In this document: positions 36,672 through 45,453 of the stretch, piece by piece
How positions within the stretch are numbered: the stretch's first letter is position 1
Layout: every line of letters begins with the position of its first letter
From: Streptomyces rubradiris
GTDB lineage: Bacteria > Actinomycetota > Actinomycetes > Streptomycetales > Streptomycetaceae
Assembly (NCBI RefSeq): GCF_016860525.1
Contig: NZ_BNEA01000001.1
Coordinates: 947,501 to 1,011,500 of the forward strand
Direction: 5' to 3'
Length of the DNA stretch: 64,000 nucleotides
Position numbers and translations under genes: made by a program
The notes under the pieces: generated by a model
What the model was told of the DNA's origin: nothing
What the model saw: only the letters and a program-made list of their open reading frames with translations
Database searches by the model: none

Positions 36672-36971
36672 GGGAAACAGCCTCACATCAAGCGTCGACG
36701 CAACCGGTGAACACGCGTTACCTGGCCGCGCGACACAACGTCGGGGCGCCCGCCGTTTCCTGCTTGCTGTAGACCATCTCTCTCTGCCTCTCGTCGGTGG
36801 CCCATGCGGACCGCATCACGGCCCGCGCGGTGCGGCAACACTTGCCCAGCCATCGCGTCCGTGAATCACGTCGTCATGATGACCCGCGCCGTGTGCTGCC
36901 GCGACCGTATTTCCGGCGGCCCTGTACCGCCTCCCCCGTTTTCCGTGTCGTTGCTGGTCGGAATACTCGGT
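36672..36971. other. Intergenic stretch without recognised features
   Basis: About 300 nt of somewhat lower GC between the HEAT-like gene and the end of the ankyrin gene. I see no convincing ORF, hairpin or promoter, although it should contain the promoter of the HEAT-like gene. Confidence 0.4.
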
Positions 36972-37364
36972 TCAGCGCTCGCCGAACAGTTCCAGGAGCT
37001 CCGCCTTGCCGAACATCCGGGCCGTGTCGACGGCCGACGGCGTGCCCTTGGCGGGGTCGGCCCCGCCCTCCAGAAGGGCCTTGATCACCTCGGTCTCGCC
37101 CTTGAAGACGGCGCCCGCGAGCGGGGTCTGGCCCCGGTCGTTGATCTGGTCGGCGGCGGCGCCGCGGGCGAGCAGCGCGCGGACCGTGTCGGCGTGGCCG
37201 TGGTAGGCGGCGAGCATCACCAGGGAGTCGCCGCGGTCGTTGGTGAGGTTGGCGGGGACGCCCGCGTCGACATACGCCACGAGCGCCTCGGTCTGCCCCT
37301 GCCGGGCCAGATCGAAGATCTTGGTCGCCAGCTCCACGACCTCGGGGTCGGGGGCTTCACTCAT
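36972..37364 (-). CDS. Ankyrin-repeat protein
   Basis: A 130-residue protein consisting almost wholly of four ankyrin repeats, with consensus pieces GDSLVMLAAYHGHADTVRAL and GQTPLAGAVFKGETEVIKAL. Such small soluble ankyrin proteins bind partner proteins. ATG 37364 (MSEAPDPEV) was chosen where ankyrin-like sequence and codon bias begin; upstream in-frame codons have poor codon bias. A striking direct repeat lies 20-60 nt upstream. Confidence 0.9.
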   Translation of the reverse strand: MSEAPDPEVVELATKIFDLARQGQTEALVAYVDAGVPANLTNDRGDSLVMLAAYHGHADTVRALLARGAAADQINDRGQTPLAGAVFKGETEVIKALLEGGADPAKGTPSAVDTARMFGKAELLELFGER

Positions 37365-37384
37365 GGCCGGACCGCCTCTCCATG

Positions 37385-37425
37385 CTGATTGGGGGACTGC
37401 TTCGCTGATGCGGGGGACTGCTTCG
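37385..37425. repeat. Direct repeat in the ankyrin-gene upstream region (possible operator)
   Basis: GGGGGACTGCTTCG occurs at 37391-37404 and 37412-37425, with starts 21 bp apart (two helical turns). Each copy is preceded by CTGAT. The repeats sit just upstream of the minus-strand ankyrin gene. They may be a binding site or a recent slippage duplication. Confidence 0.75.
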
Positions 37426-37667
37426 TACGAGTGAATCGCCAGCGTACTGGCTCTCGGGGCACATGACCCGATGTGCCCGAGGTAAAGATCACCGACGGGC
37501 CCCGCAGGAGGCAACAGCACTGGTCAACCGGGCCGCAACCGCTTCCTCCGAGGGAGCGAGAAAAGCCGTTTTTCACCCAGTTGCACCTTTAATCGTATGG
37601 ATACATCCTGTGATCCTGGAAGAACTCATGGTGACTGTCCCCCACCTTCGACACCAGGAGGCCCCAA

Positions 37668-37862
37668 ATGATCCTGTCCCTCTCAGGCGTGCTGCTGCTC
37701 GGCATCGTCGTCTTCCTGTTCTTCCGCAAGGACGGACTGAAGGGCTCGCACGCCACGGTGTCGGCCCTGTTCGGTTTCTACCTGTCCACCACAGGCATCG
37801 CCCCGAGCATCAAAGCCGGAGGAGAGAGCCTGGCCAGCCTCCTGGGCGGCATCAAGTTCTGA
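37668..37862 (+). CDS. smeA: SmeA, small sporulation membrane protein
   Basis: A 64-residue protein with a hydrophobic N-terminal helix (LSGVLLLGIVVFLFF) followed by basic RKDGLKGS and a second moderately hydrophobic segment. From published work, SmeA is expressed in sporulating aerial hyphae and brings the FtsK/SpoIIIE-like SffA to septa. AGGAGG ends 5 nt before the ATG. A GACAC pentamer (WhiA-type core) lies at 37650-37654, too short to weigh much. sffA follows after 40 nt. Confidence 0.92.
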   Translation: MILSLSGVLLLGIVVFLFFRKDGLKGSHATVSALFGFYLSTTGIAPSIKAGGESLASLLGGIKF

Positions 37863-37902
37863 CCCCGCCCGTACCGCCCGCACGCATGATCAGGAGTCAG
37901 CA

Positions 37903-39513
37903 GTGGCCCGGCGCCCTCTCCCCCGCATTCTGAGCAAGGACAGCGCCCAGCTCGCGCGGATGCAGCTCGCCCGGAGCAGGGAACTGGCCCGGACGGCGGC
38001 CGACAGCGCCACCGACGTCCTCCATCCGCTGATCACCGTCTCGCGCGGGCTGCGGGTGCTGGCCTCGGCCGGCCGTCGCAGGTGGGCGGACACGCCCAAG
38101 GACAGACGCGGGCCGCTGCTGTTCCTCGCGGCCTCCGCGGTCATGGTCGTGGCCCTGATGCCGTACGGGCCGCTGCTCGCCGTCGTCACGGTGATGGCGG
38201 CGGCGGCCTGGCAGGGCCGCGACCGCACCCCGTCGGTGCCCGCGGGACCCGACGCCTCCCAGACCGAACGCCTCAAGGCGCTCTACGACGCCCTGGTGCC
38301 GTACTTCTCCGCCCCCGAGGACCCCGCGCCGCTGTACGCGCACGGCGGGGAGTGGGAAAAGGCCCTCACCGCCTACGAGTTCGACGACGCCGGGCGCGTC
38401 GGCCACCTGGTGATCCGCTACCCCGCCTATTTCCCGGACGGCGAACCCGAGGCCCGCGCGCGGGTCGAGCAGTTGCTCACCGCCAAGGCCGGGCGCGGCC
38501 GCGAGTACCACTTCGACTGGGACGAGGAGGGCAACCGGCTCACCGTGACCGTCCTCGCCCCGCTGCCCGCCGACATCCCCGCCCAGCCCTTCGTCACCGC
38601 GCCCGGCGAGACCGTCCTCGGCTACACCGACCCCAGCGAGGTCCAGCGCACGCTTCCCCTCTCCTACGGAGAGGAACGGATCGACGTCCCGCCGGTCGTC
38701 TGGCGCACCGGCATCCGCTCCACCGAGCCGCACCTGCTGGCCGTCGGCCACCCCGGCAGCGGCACGTCCACCCTGCTGCGCTCCATTGCCCTGCAGGCCC
38801 TGCGCCACGGCGATGTGCTGATCGTCGACGGCGGCGGCACCGGCGAGTACGCCTGCCTGACCGGCCGGGACGGCGTACTGGCCGTGGAGTGCGCGCTCGC
38901 CGGGGCGCTGGCCAGCCTGGAGTGGGCGGCGCGGGAGACCGAGCGGCGGCTCATCGCGGTCAACCTGGCCCGGCAGGCGGGCGACCCGCCGCCCGCGGAC
39001 ACCCGGCGTCCGCTGTGGATCGTGCTGGACCGGCCCGCCGTCTTCACGCACCTCGCGGCGGCCGACGGGCGGAAGGACCCGCAGGCGCTGCTCCAGGTGC
39101 CGCTGCGGCACGGCCGCGCGGCGAACGTGACGGTGGTGGTCGCCGAGCAGTTCGACAGCGCGGAGACGCTCGGCGACGCGGTACGGCAGCACACACGCGC
39201 GCGGGTCGTGCTGGGGGCCACCGCGCCGCAGCAGGTGGAGGCGGTGCTCGGGGCGGCGCCGCACACGACCCCGCCGACGCGGGTGCCGCCCGGGCGGGGG
39301 TACGCCCGGCTGGGCTCCGGCCCGGTGCACCGGCTCCAGGTGCCGCGTACGCCCGACCCCTACGACGACGCCACGAGCGACGCCGACCGGCAGGCGGTGC
39401 TGGGGCTGCTGCCCCCGCGGGCCGCCGCCGTGGGGGCCGGGCCGGCCGACCTGGCGAAACCGGCAGCGGAGAAGACGCCGGTACCGGCGGAAGCCATGAC
39501 GGCGGAGTCCTGA
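37903..39513 (+). CDS. sffA: SffA, FtsK/SpoIIIE-like septal protein
   Basis: A 536-residue protein. A basic N-terminus precedes a hydrophobic hairpin (about 66-110), then a linker domain and an FtsK/SpoIIIE-type ATPase fold (about 260-500). The P-loop reads GHPGSGTST (282-290): the lysine of GxxGxGKS/T is Thr288. The Walker B-like strand reads LWIVLDRP, with Arg after Asp. ATP hydrolysis may therefore be impaired. GTG start with AGGAG upstream, operonic with smeA. The known role of the pair is in septation and spore chromosome handling. Confidence 0.9.
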   Translation: MARRPLPRILSKDSAQLARMQLARSRELARTAADSATDVLHPLITVSRGLRVLASAGRRRWADTPKDRRGPLLFLAASAVMVVALMPYGPLLAVVTVMAAAAWQGRDRTPSVPAGPDASQTERLKALYDALVPYFSAPEDPAPLYAHGGEWEKALTAYEFDDAGRVGHLVIRYPAYFPDGEPEARARVEQLLTAKAGRGREYHFDWDEEGNRLTVTVLAPLPADIPAQPFVTAPGETVLGYTDPSEVQRTLPLSYGEERIDVPPVVWRTGIRSTEPHLLAVGHPGSGTSTLLRSIALQALRHGDVLIVDGGGTGEYACLTGRDGVLAVECALAGALASLEWAARETERRLIAVNLARQAGDPPPADTRRPLWIVLDRPAVFTHLAAADGRKDPQALLQVPLRHGRAANVTVVVAEQFDSAETLGDAVRQHTRARVVLGATAPQQVEAVLGAAPHTTPPTRVPPGRGYARLGSGPVHRLQVPRTPDPYDDATSDADRQAVLGLLPPRAAAVGAGPADLAKPAAEKTPVPAEAMTAES

Positions 39514-39565
39514 CGGGACCGGTGCCGGGCGCTGGCCGGGGGCGCGGGGGAACTCGCCGGCCGGA

Positions 39566-41071
39566 CTACGCCACGAACGTGCGCGGCGACTCCGTCGCCC
39601 CCGTCGCCCCCGACTTCACCAGGCGGGCCGCCGCGGCCAGCCGGGAGGCCGCCTCGTCCGCCACCGCTCCCCCGACGGTGAACGGAAGCCGCACGTAACC
39701 CTCGAACGCGCCGTCGACGCCGAAGCGCGGCCCGGACGGGACCCGGACGCCCGTGCGCTCGCCGGCCTCGGCGAGGCGGGAGCCGGACAGGCCGCCGGCC
39801 CGGACCCAGAGGGTCAGCCCGCCGCGCGGCACCTCGAACTCCCAGTCCGGCAGCTCCCGGCGCACCGCCGCCACCAGGGCGTCCCGGTTCTCCCGGGCCT
39901 GTGCCCGGCGCAGTTCGACCGCCTGCTCCCAGCCGCCCGTGCTGAAGAGCCAGTTGACGGCCAACTGCTCCAGCACCGGCGTGCCCAGGTCGGCGTACGC
40001 CCGCGCGGCGACCAGGCTGCGGATGACGTCCGGCGCCGCGCGTACCCAGCCGATGCGCATGCCCGCCCAGAACGCCTTGCTGGCCGAGCCGACCGTGATC
40101 ACCGTGGAGCCGGCCGGGTCGAAGCCGCACACCGGCCGGGGCATGCCGTCCCGGACGTCCGCGTCGAGCCACAGCTCGCTCATCGTCTCGTCGGCGACGA
40201 GCACGGTGCCGGCCGAGCGCGCCGCGTCCACCAGCCGGCGCCGCTGGTCCTCGTCGGCGAGCGCACCGGTGGGGTTGTGGAAGTCGGCGACCACGTAGGC
40301 GATGCGCGGCGCGGCCTCGCGCAGCACCTGGCGCCAGCGGTCCATGTCCCAGCCGGACAGCCCCTCGGCCATCGCGACCGGGACCAGCCGGGCGCCCGCC
40401 TCACGCATCAGCTGGAGGATGTTGGCGTAGGACGGCGACTCGACGGCGATGCGTTCGCCGCGGCCCCCGAAGAGATGGCAGATCGCGTCGATGGCGCCCA
40501 TCGCGCCGGTGGTCACCATGATCTGCTCCGGCATGGTGGGAATCCCGCGCGCGGTGTAGCGCTCGGCGATCATCGAGCGCAGCGCGGGCAGCCCGGCCGG
40601 GTAGTCGCCGTGGGTGTGGGCGTACGGCGGCAGGTCCTCCAGGGCGCCCCGCACGGCCCGGGTGAGCCACGGCTCGGGCGCCGGGAGCGAGGCGCAGCCC
40701 AGGTCGATCATCGAGCCGAGGGCCTCCGGGGGCAGCGGTTCCAGGCCGCGCGCGGGGATCGGGTTGCCGGCCGGTACGGCGGTCCAGCTGCCGGCGCCGC
40801 GCCGGGACTCCAGGAAGCCCTCCCCGCGCAGCGCCTCGTAGGCCGCCGCGACGGTGGTGCGGCTGACGGCGAGGGCGAGGGCGAGCTCGCGTTCCGCGGG
40901 CAGCCGCGCGGCCACCGGGACGCGGCCCTCCAGGACGAGGAGCCGGATGCCGTCGGCGAGGGCGCGGTAGGCGGGGGGACGGCGGGTGCCGGGGCCGGCC
41001 GGTCGGTCCTGCTGGGAGGTGAGGAGCCGGGCGAGCTGTGCGGCCCCCACCGCCGAGGTCCACTGCGCCAT
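39566..41071 (-). CDS. MocR-type regulator (GntR helix-turn-helix fused to aminotransferase fold)
   Basis: A 501-residue protein. The N-terminal GntR winged helix (about 35-110) has ERELALALAVSRTTVAAAYEAL; residues about 130-490 form a class I aminotransferase-like domain with DFHNPTGALADEDQR, VADETMSELW and SASKAFWAGMRIGW (PLP lysine in SASK). MocR proteins sense PLP or amino compounds. It is divergent from a YczE-like membrane gene, a classic MocR partner. A 15-bp inverted repeat lies between them. Confidence 0.94.
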   Translation of the reverse strand: MAQWTSAVGAAQLARLLTSQQDRPAGPGTRRPPAYRALADGIRLLVLEGRVPVAARLPAERELALALAVSRTTVAAAYEALRGEGFLESRRGAGSWTAVPAGNPIPARGLEPLPPEALGSMIDLGCASLPAPEPWLTRAVRGALEDLPPYAHTHGDYPAGLPALRSMIAERYTARGIPTMPEQIMVTTGAMGAIDAICHLFGGRGERIAVESPSYANILQLMREAGARLVPVAMAEGLSGWDMDRWRQVLREAAPRIAYVVADFHNPTGALADEDQRRRLVDAARSAGTVLVADETMSELWLDADVRDGMPRPVCGFDPAGSTVITVGSASKAFWAGMRIGWVRAAPDVIRSLVAARAYADLGTPVLEQLAVNWLFSTGGWEQAVELRRAQARENRDALVAAVRRELPDWEFEVPRGGLTLWVRAGGLSGSRLAEAGERTGVRVPSGPRFGVDGAFEGYVRLPFTVGGAVADEAASRLAAAARLVKSGATGATESPRTFVA

Positions 41072-41106
41072 GAAGATCAGTCCACCTTCCCCGGATTGGC
41101 CATGGA

Positions 41107-41121
41107 TGGCGAGGATCGCCA
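41107..41121. promoter_or_regulatory. Candidate MocR operator
   Basis: Perfect inverted repeat TGGCGA-GGA-TCGCCA in the 103-nt region between the divergent mocR and yczE-type genes, where a MocR regulator normally binds. Confidence 0.45.
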
Positions 41122-41174
41122 AGCCACAGAGTGACATGCGTCAGGCCACCGCCACCACCCAGGGGGGTATTTCC

Positions 41175-41873
41175 ATGTCCACTGCCGGCTCGGCGTCCAC
41201 CGCGTCCACCGCAGGCACACCCGCGTCCGGCCGACGGCTCGGCCGGCGCCTGGTCCAGCTGTACGCGGGGCTCGCGCTCTACGGCGCTTCCTCCGCGCTG
41301 CTCGTGGCGGCCGGGCTGGGCCTGGAGCCGTGGAACGTGCTGCACCAGGGGCTCGCGGAACTGACCGGACTCAGCATCGGGGTGCTGTCGATCATCGTGG
41401 GCGCGGCGGTGCTGCTGCTGTGGATCCCCCTGCGGCAGCGGCCCGGACTGGGCACGGTCTCCAACGTCTTCGTGGTCGGCCTGGCGATGGACGGCACCCT
41501 CGCGCTGCTCCCGGACGTCCGCTCCCTCGCCCTGCGCGTGCCCCTGCTCCTCGCCGGCATCGTCCTCAACGGCATGGCGACCGGCCTGTACATCGCGGCG
41601 CGCTTCGGCCCCGGCCCGCGCGACGGGCTGATGACCGGGCTGCACCGGCGCACCGGCCGGTCGATCCGGCTGATGCGGACGGCGGTCGAGGTCGTGGTGG
41701 TGGTGACCGGGTTCGTCCTCGGCGGCACCATCGGGGTGGGCACCGTGCTGTACGCCGTGTCCATCGGCCCGCTGGCGCAGGTGTTCCTGCGCGGGTTCGC
41801 CGTCCCGCCGGCACCGGCGGGCAGCACGATCGTCGCCGGCGGGACACCCGAGCGAGTGATACTGCATCCGTGA
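41175..41873 (+). CDS. YczE-family integral membrane protein
   Basis: A 232-residue membrane protein with about five helices and the family segments GLGLEPWNVLHQGLA near the N-terminus and FGPGPRDGLMTGLHRRTG in the middle. YczE/YitT-like proteins are often encoded beside MocR regulators and may export or import the regulator's ligand. ATG 41175 follows AGGGGGG; an earlier ATG at 41136 lacks such a site. The stop overlaps the GTG of the next gene. Confidence 0.9.
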   Translation: MSTAGSASTASTAGTPASGRRLGRRLVQLYAGLALYGASSALLVAAGLGLEPWNVLHQGLAELTGLSIGVLSIIVGAAVLLLWIPLRQRPGLGTVSNVFVVGLAMDGTLALLPDVRSLALRVPLLLAGIVLNGMATGLYIAARFGPGPRDGLMTGLHRRTGRSIRLMRTAVEVVVVVTGFVLGGTIGVGTVLYAVSIGPLAQVFLRGFAVPPAPAGSTIVAGGTPERVILHP

Positions 41874-42646
41874 CCTTGACGCCGCCCGCCCCGCGCCACC
41901 CGTACCTCGACCACCCCGGGCCGATCGCCTTCGCCCACCGGGGCGGCGCGGCCGACGGCCTGGAGAACACCGTGGCGCAGTTCCGGCGGGCGGTGGAGCT
42001 GGGCTACCGGTACATCGAGACCGACGTGCACGCCACGGCGGACGGCCGGCTGGTCGCCTTCCACGACGCCACGCTGGACCGGGTGACCGACGGCGCGGGC
42101 CGCATCGCCGACCTGCCCTGGGCGGAGGTACGGCACGCGCGCGTGGCGGGCCGGGAGCCGGTGCCGCTGTTCGAGGAGCTGCTGGAGACCTTCCCCGGGG
42201 TGCGCTGGAACGTCGACGTCAAGGCGGAGCCGGCGCTGCGCCCCCTGCTGGAGCTGGTCGAGCGCGCGGACGCCTGGGACCGGGTCTGCGTGGGCTCCTT
42301 CTCCGAGGCGCGGGTGCTGCGCGCGCAGCGACTGGCCGGGCCCCGGCTCGCCACCTCGTTCGGCACGCGCGGGGTGCTGGGCCTGCGGCTGCGCTCCTGG
42401 GGCCTGCCGGCCGCGGTGCGCCGGTCGGCCGTGGCCGCACAGGTGCCCGAGTTCCAGTCGGGCGTGCCGGTCGCCGACCACCGCTTCGTCCGCGCCGCCC
42501 ACGCGCGCGGACTCCAGGTGCACGTGTGGACGGTCAACGAGCCGGAGCGGATGCACCGGCTCCTGGACCTCGGAGTCGATGGCATCATGACGGATCACAT
42601 CGGCACCTTGCGCGAGGTCATGGAGGAGCGCGGCGTCTGGGCCTGA
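41870..42646 (+). CDS. Glycerophosphodiester phosphodiesterase
   Basis: A 258-residue GDPD enzyme that hydrolyses deacylated phospholipids to glycerol-3-phosphate and an alcohol. Motifs: AHRGGAADGLENT (metal and catalytic His), IETDVHATADGRLVAFHD, and the C-terminal VHVWTVNEPERM. There is no signal peptide, so it is cytoplasmic. The GTG start overlaps the yczE stop (GTGA), indicating translational coupling. Confidence 0.94.
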   Translation: MTLTPPAPRHPYLDHPGPIAFAHRGGAADGLENTVAQFRRAVELGYRYIETDVHATADGRLVAFHDATLDRVTDGAGRIADLPWAEVRHARVAGREPVPLFEELLETFPGVRWNVDVKAEPALRPLLELVERADAWDRVCVGSFSEARVLRAQRLAGPRLATSFGTRGVLGLRLRSWGLPAAVRRSAVAAQVPEFQSGVPVADHRFVRAAHARGLQVHVWTVNEPERMHRLLDLGVDGIMTDHIGTLREVMEERGVWA

Positions 42647-42882
42647 CCGCCCCGAACGCCTCCTTCCCGGCCTGCGCGAGGGGGGCCGGTGCCGGTGGTT
42701 CCGGAAGCGATTTCGCACTCGGAGCGAAAGGGCGGTAGTGTACGCGTTTGGCCTGCCAGGCGTACCGTTACTGCGCGTCAAAGATGCCGAAACGCTGGGT
42801 GACATCTGCTAGCAGATGTGACAAACCGGGCGCCTGTGGGTAGAACAAGGGGCGGCTACGACGGCGACGCATGACCCGGAAC

Positions 42883-42909
42883 GGGAATCTTTACCGCCGA
42901 CCGGACGTT
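42883..42909 (+). promoter_or_regulatory. SigR-type (thiol stress) promoter of rbpA
   Basis: GGGAAT (42883-42888) is followed by exactly 18 nt and GTT (42907-42909), matching the SigR consensus GGAAT-N18-GTT. rbpA is an established SigR target in S. coelicolor. A second possible vegetative promoter lies further up (TTCGCA 42712-42717, TAGTGT 42736-42741, 18-nt spacer). The region 42647-42970 contains no gene. Confidence 0.82.
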
Positions 42910-42970
42910 GACCGGATGACGACGACAGCGACACCTGTCCTGTGGGCGACAAGCCCGGGAGGCACGATTC

Positions 42971-43345
42971 ATGAGTGAGCGAGCTCTTCGCGGTACGCGC
43001 CTCGTGGTGACCAGCTACGAGACGGACCGCGGCATCGACCTGGCCCCGCGCCAGGCCGTGGAGTACGCATGTGAGAAGGGGCACCGCTTCGAGATGCCCT
43101 TCTCTGTGGAGGCGGAGATCCCGCCGGAGTGGGAGTGCAAGGTCTGCGGTGCCCAGGCACTCCTGGTGGACGGCGACGGCCCTGAGGAGAAGAAGGCCAA
43201 GCCCGCGCGTACCCATTGGGACATGCTGATGGAGCGGCGCACCCGCGAGGAGCTCGAAGAGGTCCTCGAGGAGCGTCTGGCGGTGCTGCGTTCCGGCGCG
43301 ATGAACATCGCGGTGCACCCCCGGGACAGCCGCAAGAGCGCCTAG
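42971..43345 (+). CDS. rbpA: RbpA, RNA polymerase-binding protein
   Basis: A 124-residue actinobacterial RNA polymerase accessory factor that binds the housekeeping sigma factor and helps open-complex formation. The core tail and zinc-ribbon-like domain show YACEKGHRF and WECKVCGAQA; the basic linker and sigma-interaction domain contain THWDMLMERRTREELEEVL. The length and sequence are typical. GGGAGG lies 7-8 nt before the ATG. A long perfect hairpin follows. Confidence 0.97.
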   Translation: MSERALRGTRLVVTSYETDRGIDLAPRQAVEYACEKGHRFEMPFSVEAEIPPEWECKVCGAQALLVDGDGPEEKKAKPARTHWDMLMERRTREELEEVLEERLAVLRSGAMNIAVHPRDSRKSA

Positions 43346-43378
43346 TCCCCGCGCGGCACGGCCGATACACAGCGCGAC

Positions 43379-43435
43379 GCATACGACGGCGGGCGCCGTA
43401 CATGGTCTCCATGTACGGCGCCCGCCGTCGTATGC
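43379..43435. terminator. Exceptionally long bidirectional terminator (27-bp perfect stem)
   Basis: GCATACGACGGCGGGCGCCG... (43379-43405) pairs without mismatch with 43409-43435 around a TCT loop. It separates convergent rbpA and fxsA. Confidence 0.9.
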
Positions 43436-43472
43436 GGTGGGGGCGCGGGGGCGCGCCCCCCACCGGGACCGC

Positions 43473-44030
43473 TCAGCGCGTCAGCGGCGGACGGGGCCCC
43501 GGCGGGGCGTCGTGCGGCTCGTCGTCCCTGATGACCTCGCCCGGCACCACCTTGCCGTCGGGCCGGTGCATGCGGGCCTGCTGGAACACGTCCCCGAGGC
43601 TGCCCGGGGCGACCCGGCGCAGGCTGCGCTCCAGGGCGTTCTCGGCGAGCCGGCCGACCGCCCGCTGGACGGGCGGGAGCAGCAGGAGCAGGCCCGCCGC
43701 GTCCGAGACCAGGCCCGGGATCATCAGCAGCAGACCGCCGAGCATCATCAGGCCGTTGCCGCCGCCGCGGGCCGGCGAGCCGCCCTGGCGCATGGCCTCG
43801 TTCAGGCTCGCGAAGGCGCGGCGGCCGGCCCGCTTGATGACCACGGAGCCGGCCACGAGGCCCGCGACGAGGAGCAGGAACACGGTGAGCCCGCCCGCCG
43901 CGCCCGCGACCAGGGTCAGCAGCCAGATCTCCAGCACCAGCCAGGCGGCCAGGCCCAGCGGCAGATACCTGCGCAGCCGTGAGCGCCGGCGGCGGGCGGT
44001 GTACGGGGAGGTCGGAGCGCCAGTCGTCAT
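43473..44030 (-). CDS. fxsA: FxsA-family membrane protein
   Basis: A 185-residue protein with three or four membrane helices. An RRRRSRLRRYLPLG basic start is followed by hydrophobic stretches (about 24-62) and LLLMIPGLVSDAAGLLLLLPP, the FxsA signature. In E. coli FxsA overproduction affects phage exclusion; the normal role is unclear. It lies 70 nt upstream of ppm1 on the same strand but a shared transcript is not certain. Confidence 0.92.
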   Translation of the reverse strand: MTTGAPTSPYTARRRRSRLRRYLPLGLAAWLVLEIWLLTLVAGAAGGLTVFLLLVAGLVAGSVVIKRAGRRAFASLNEAMRQGGSPARGGGNGLMMLGGLLLMIPGLVSDAAGLLLLLPPVQRAVGRLAENALERSLRRVAPGSLGDVFQQARMHRPDGKVVPGEVIRDDEPHDAPPGPRPPLTR

Positions 44031-44101
44031 GGTCCCAGTGTGCCTGGGCGCGGCTCAGCACCGGATAAGGGAGTGACCGGCCGTGGCCGTGACCCGGTGT
44101 G

Positions 44102-44896
44102 CTAAGCGCGCTTGTCCTTGCCGCCGAACCGGCCGATGCGGTCCCCGACGCCCCAGGAGGTGACCCGCCACAGCGCCTCGACCACGATGTCCCGGCTCAT
44201 CTTGGAGTCGCCCAGCTCGCGCTCGACGAAGGTGATGGGGACCTCGACGACGTGATAGCCGGCCTTCACGGCGCGGCGGGCCAGGTCGACCTGGAAGCAG
44301 TAGCCCTGCGAGGAGACCTCGTCCAGGCCCAGGCCCTCCAGGGTCTCGCGGCGGAAGGCCCGGAAGCCGCCCGTCACGTCGCGGATCGGCACGTCGAGCA
44401 TGAGGCGCGAGTAGGTCGAGCCGCCCCGCGAGAGGAACTCGCGGGACTTGGGCCAGTTCACCACCCGGCCGCCGGGCACCCAGCGGGAGCCGAGGACCAG
44501 GTCGGCGCCCTTGAGGGCGGTGAGCAGCCGGGGCAGCTCCTCGGGCTGGTGGGAGCCGTCGGCGTCCATCTCGATCAGCACGCCGTAGTCCCGCTCCAGG
44601 CCCCAGCGGAAGCCCGCGAGGTAGGCGGCGCCGAGGCCCTCCTTGCCCTTGCGGTGCAGCACGTGGACGTGGTCGTCGTCGGCGGCGAGTTCGTCGGCGA
44701 GCTTGCCGGTGCCGTCGGGGCTGTTGTCGTCCGCGATGAGTACGTGCGCCTCGGGAACGGCGCCGCGTACCCGGCCCACGATGGTCTTGATGTTCTCCGC
44801 CTCGTTGTAGGTCGGAATGATCACCAAGGCCGTGCCGAGCGGACCGAACTGTCGTCCCTGGGCTGTGGCCGCGAGGGCCCCGTCGCCGTCGTTCAC
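44102..44896 (-). CDS. ppm1: Polyprenol-phosphate mannosyl synthase (Ppm1)
   Basis: A 264-residue GT2 enzyme that makes polyprenyl-phosphate mannose for protein O-mannosylation; in S. coelicolor it is needed for glycosylation-dependent phiC31 infection. Motifs: [21 protein letters not shown] and [13 protein letters not shown] (DXD). No membrane domain is present, as in the stand-alone actinobacterial form. The GTG at 44896 follows AAGGGG; the open frame extends upstream without support. Confidence 0.94.
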   Translation of the reverse strand: MNDGDGALAATAQGRQFGPLGTALVIIPTYNEAENIKTIVGRVRGAVPEAHVLIADDNSPDGTGKLADELAADDDHVHVLHRKGKEGLGAAYLAGFRWGLERDYGVLIEMDADGSHQPEELPRLLTALKGADLVLGSRWVPGGRVVNWPKSREFLSRGGSTYSRLMLDVPIRDVTGGFRAFRRETLEGLGLDEVSSQGYCFQVDLARRAVKAGYHVVEVPITFVERELGDSKMSRDIVVEALWRVTSWGVGDRIGRFGGKDKRA

Positions 44897-45313
44897 TGCT
44901 GCCCCTTCATGTCGTACGCAAGGGTCCACCATAGTGGCCGCCGCCTGGGAAGACGCGATGGCGCAGGCATCTTGTGGTGTCGTTTCCCCGGAAACGGGGT
45001 AGGGGTGATGCTTTTCGGTACCTTCCCGCCGAGCGCCGAACGGAACGCGCCACGGCGGATGGGGGCCCGGCGCCCTTCGGGCCGACCTGGGACCCGCTGG
45101 CTGCGGATCTACCGAGAGCCGTTGTCTAGGGAGCGCCCGGGCCCCACCCGGGTCGCACCGGCCGACCGTCCGGGGCGTTCCCTCGCCGGCGCGGGCGCTG
45201 AGCCTGGCTCCCAGCGACGGTGCCCCGGTGCGGCACACCGTCCCTGACCCGGCGGCGCTGCGACGAGCCGTGCGAACAGCCCCGGTCGGGCCTTTCGGTG
45301 GTGGACCCGGCCG

Positions 45314-45344
45314 AACCTACCGGCCCCCGGCCGCCGACTGTCAA
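45314..45344 (-). promoter_or_regulatory. Possible promoter for ppm1 with a long leader
   Basis: On the minus strand TTGACA (45344-45339) is a perfect -35, with TAGGTT (45319-45314) as -10 at 19-nt spacing. It would give ppm1 a leader of about 410 nt containing a CCCCG-GAAA-CGGGG hairpin (44986-44999). No gene was found in 44897-45453. Confidence 0.45.
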
Positions 45345-45453
45345 CAGCCCTCTGAGCTGGGGTAACGGGGTCGGAGCCGGGGGCGGCGGGGAGGATGCGC
45401 AGGTGGGGCGGCGGGGCCGCGGCGGCCGGTGGCCGCCGCGCCACCCCGGGAGA

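Noticed and set aside
37668..39513. FtsK/TraB-type conjugation genes of an integrative element
   Set aside because: No integrase, excisionase, replication or spread genes nearby; size, pairing and order match the known sporulation pair smeA-sffA.
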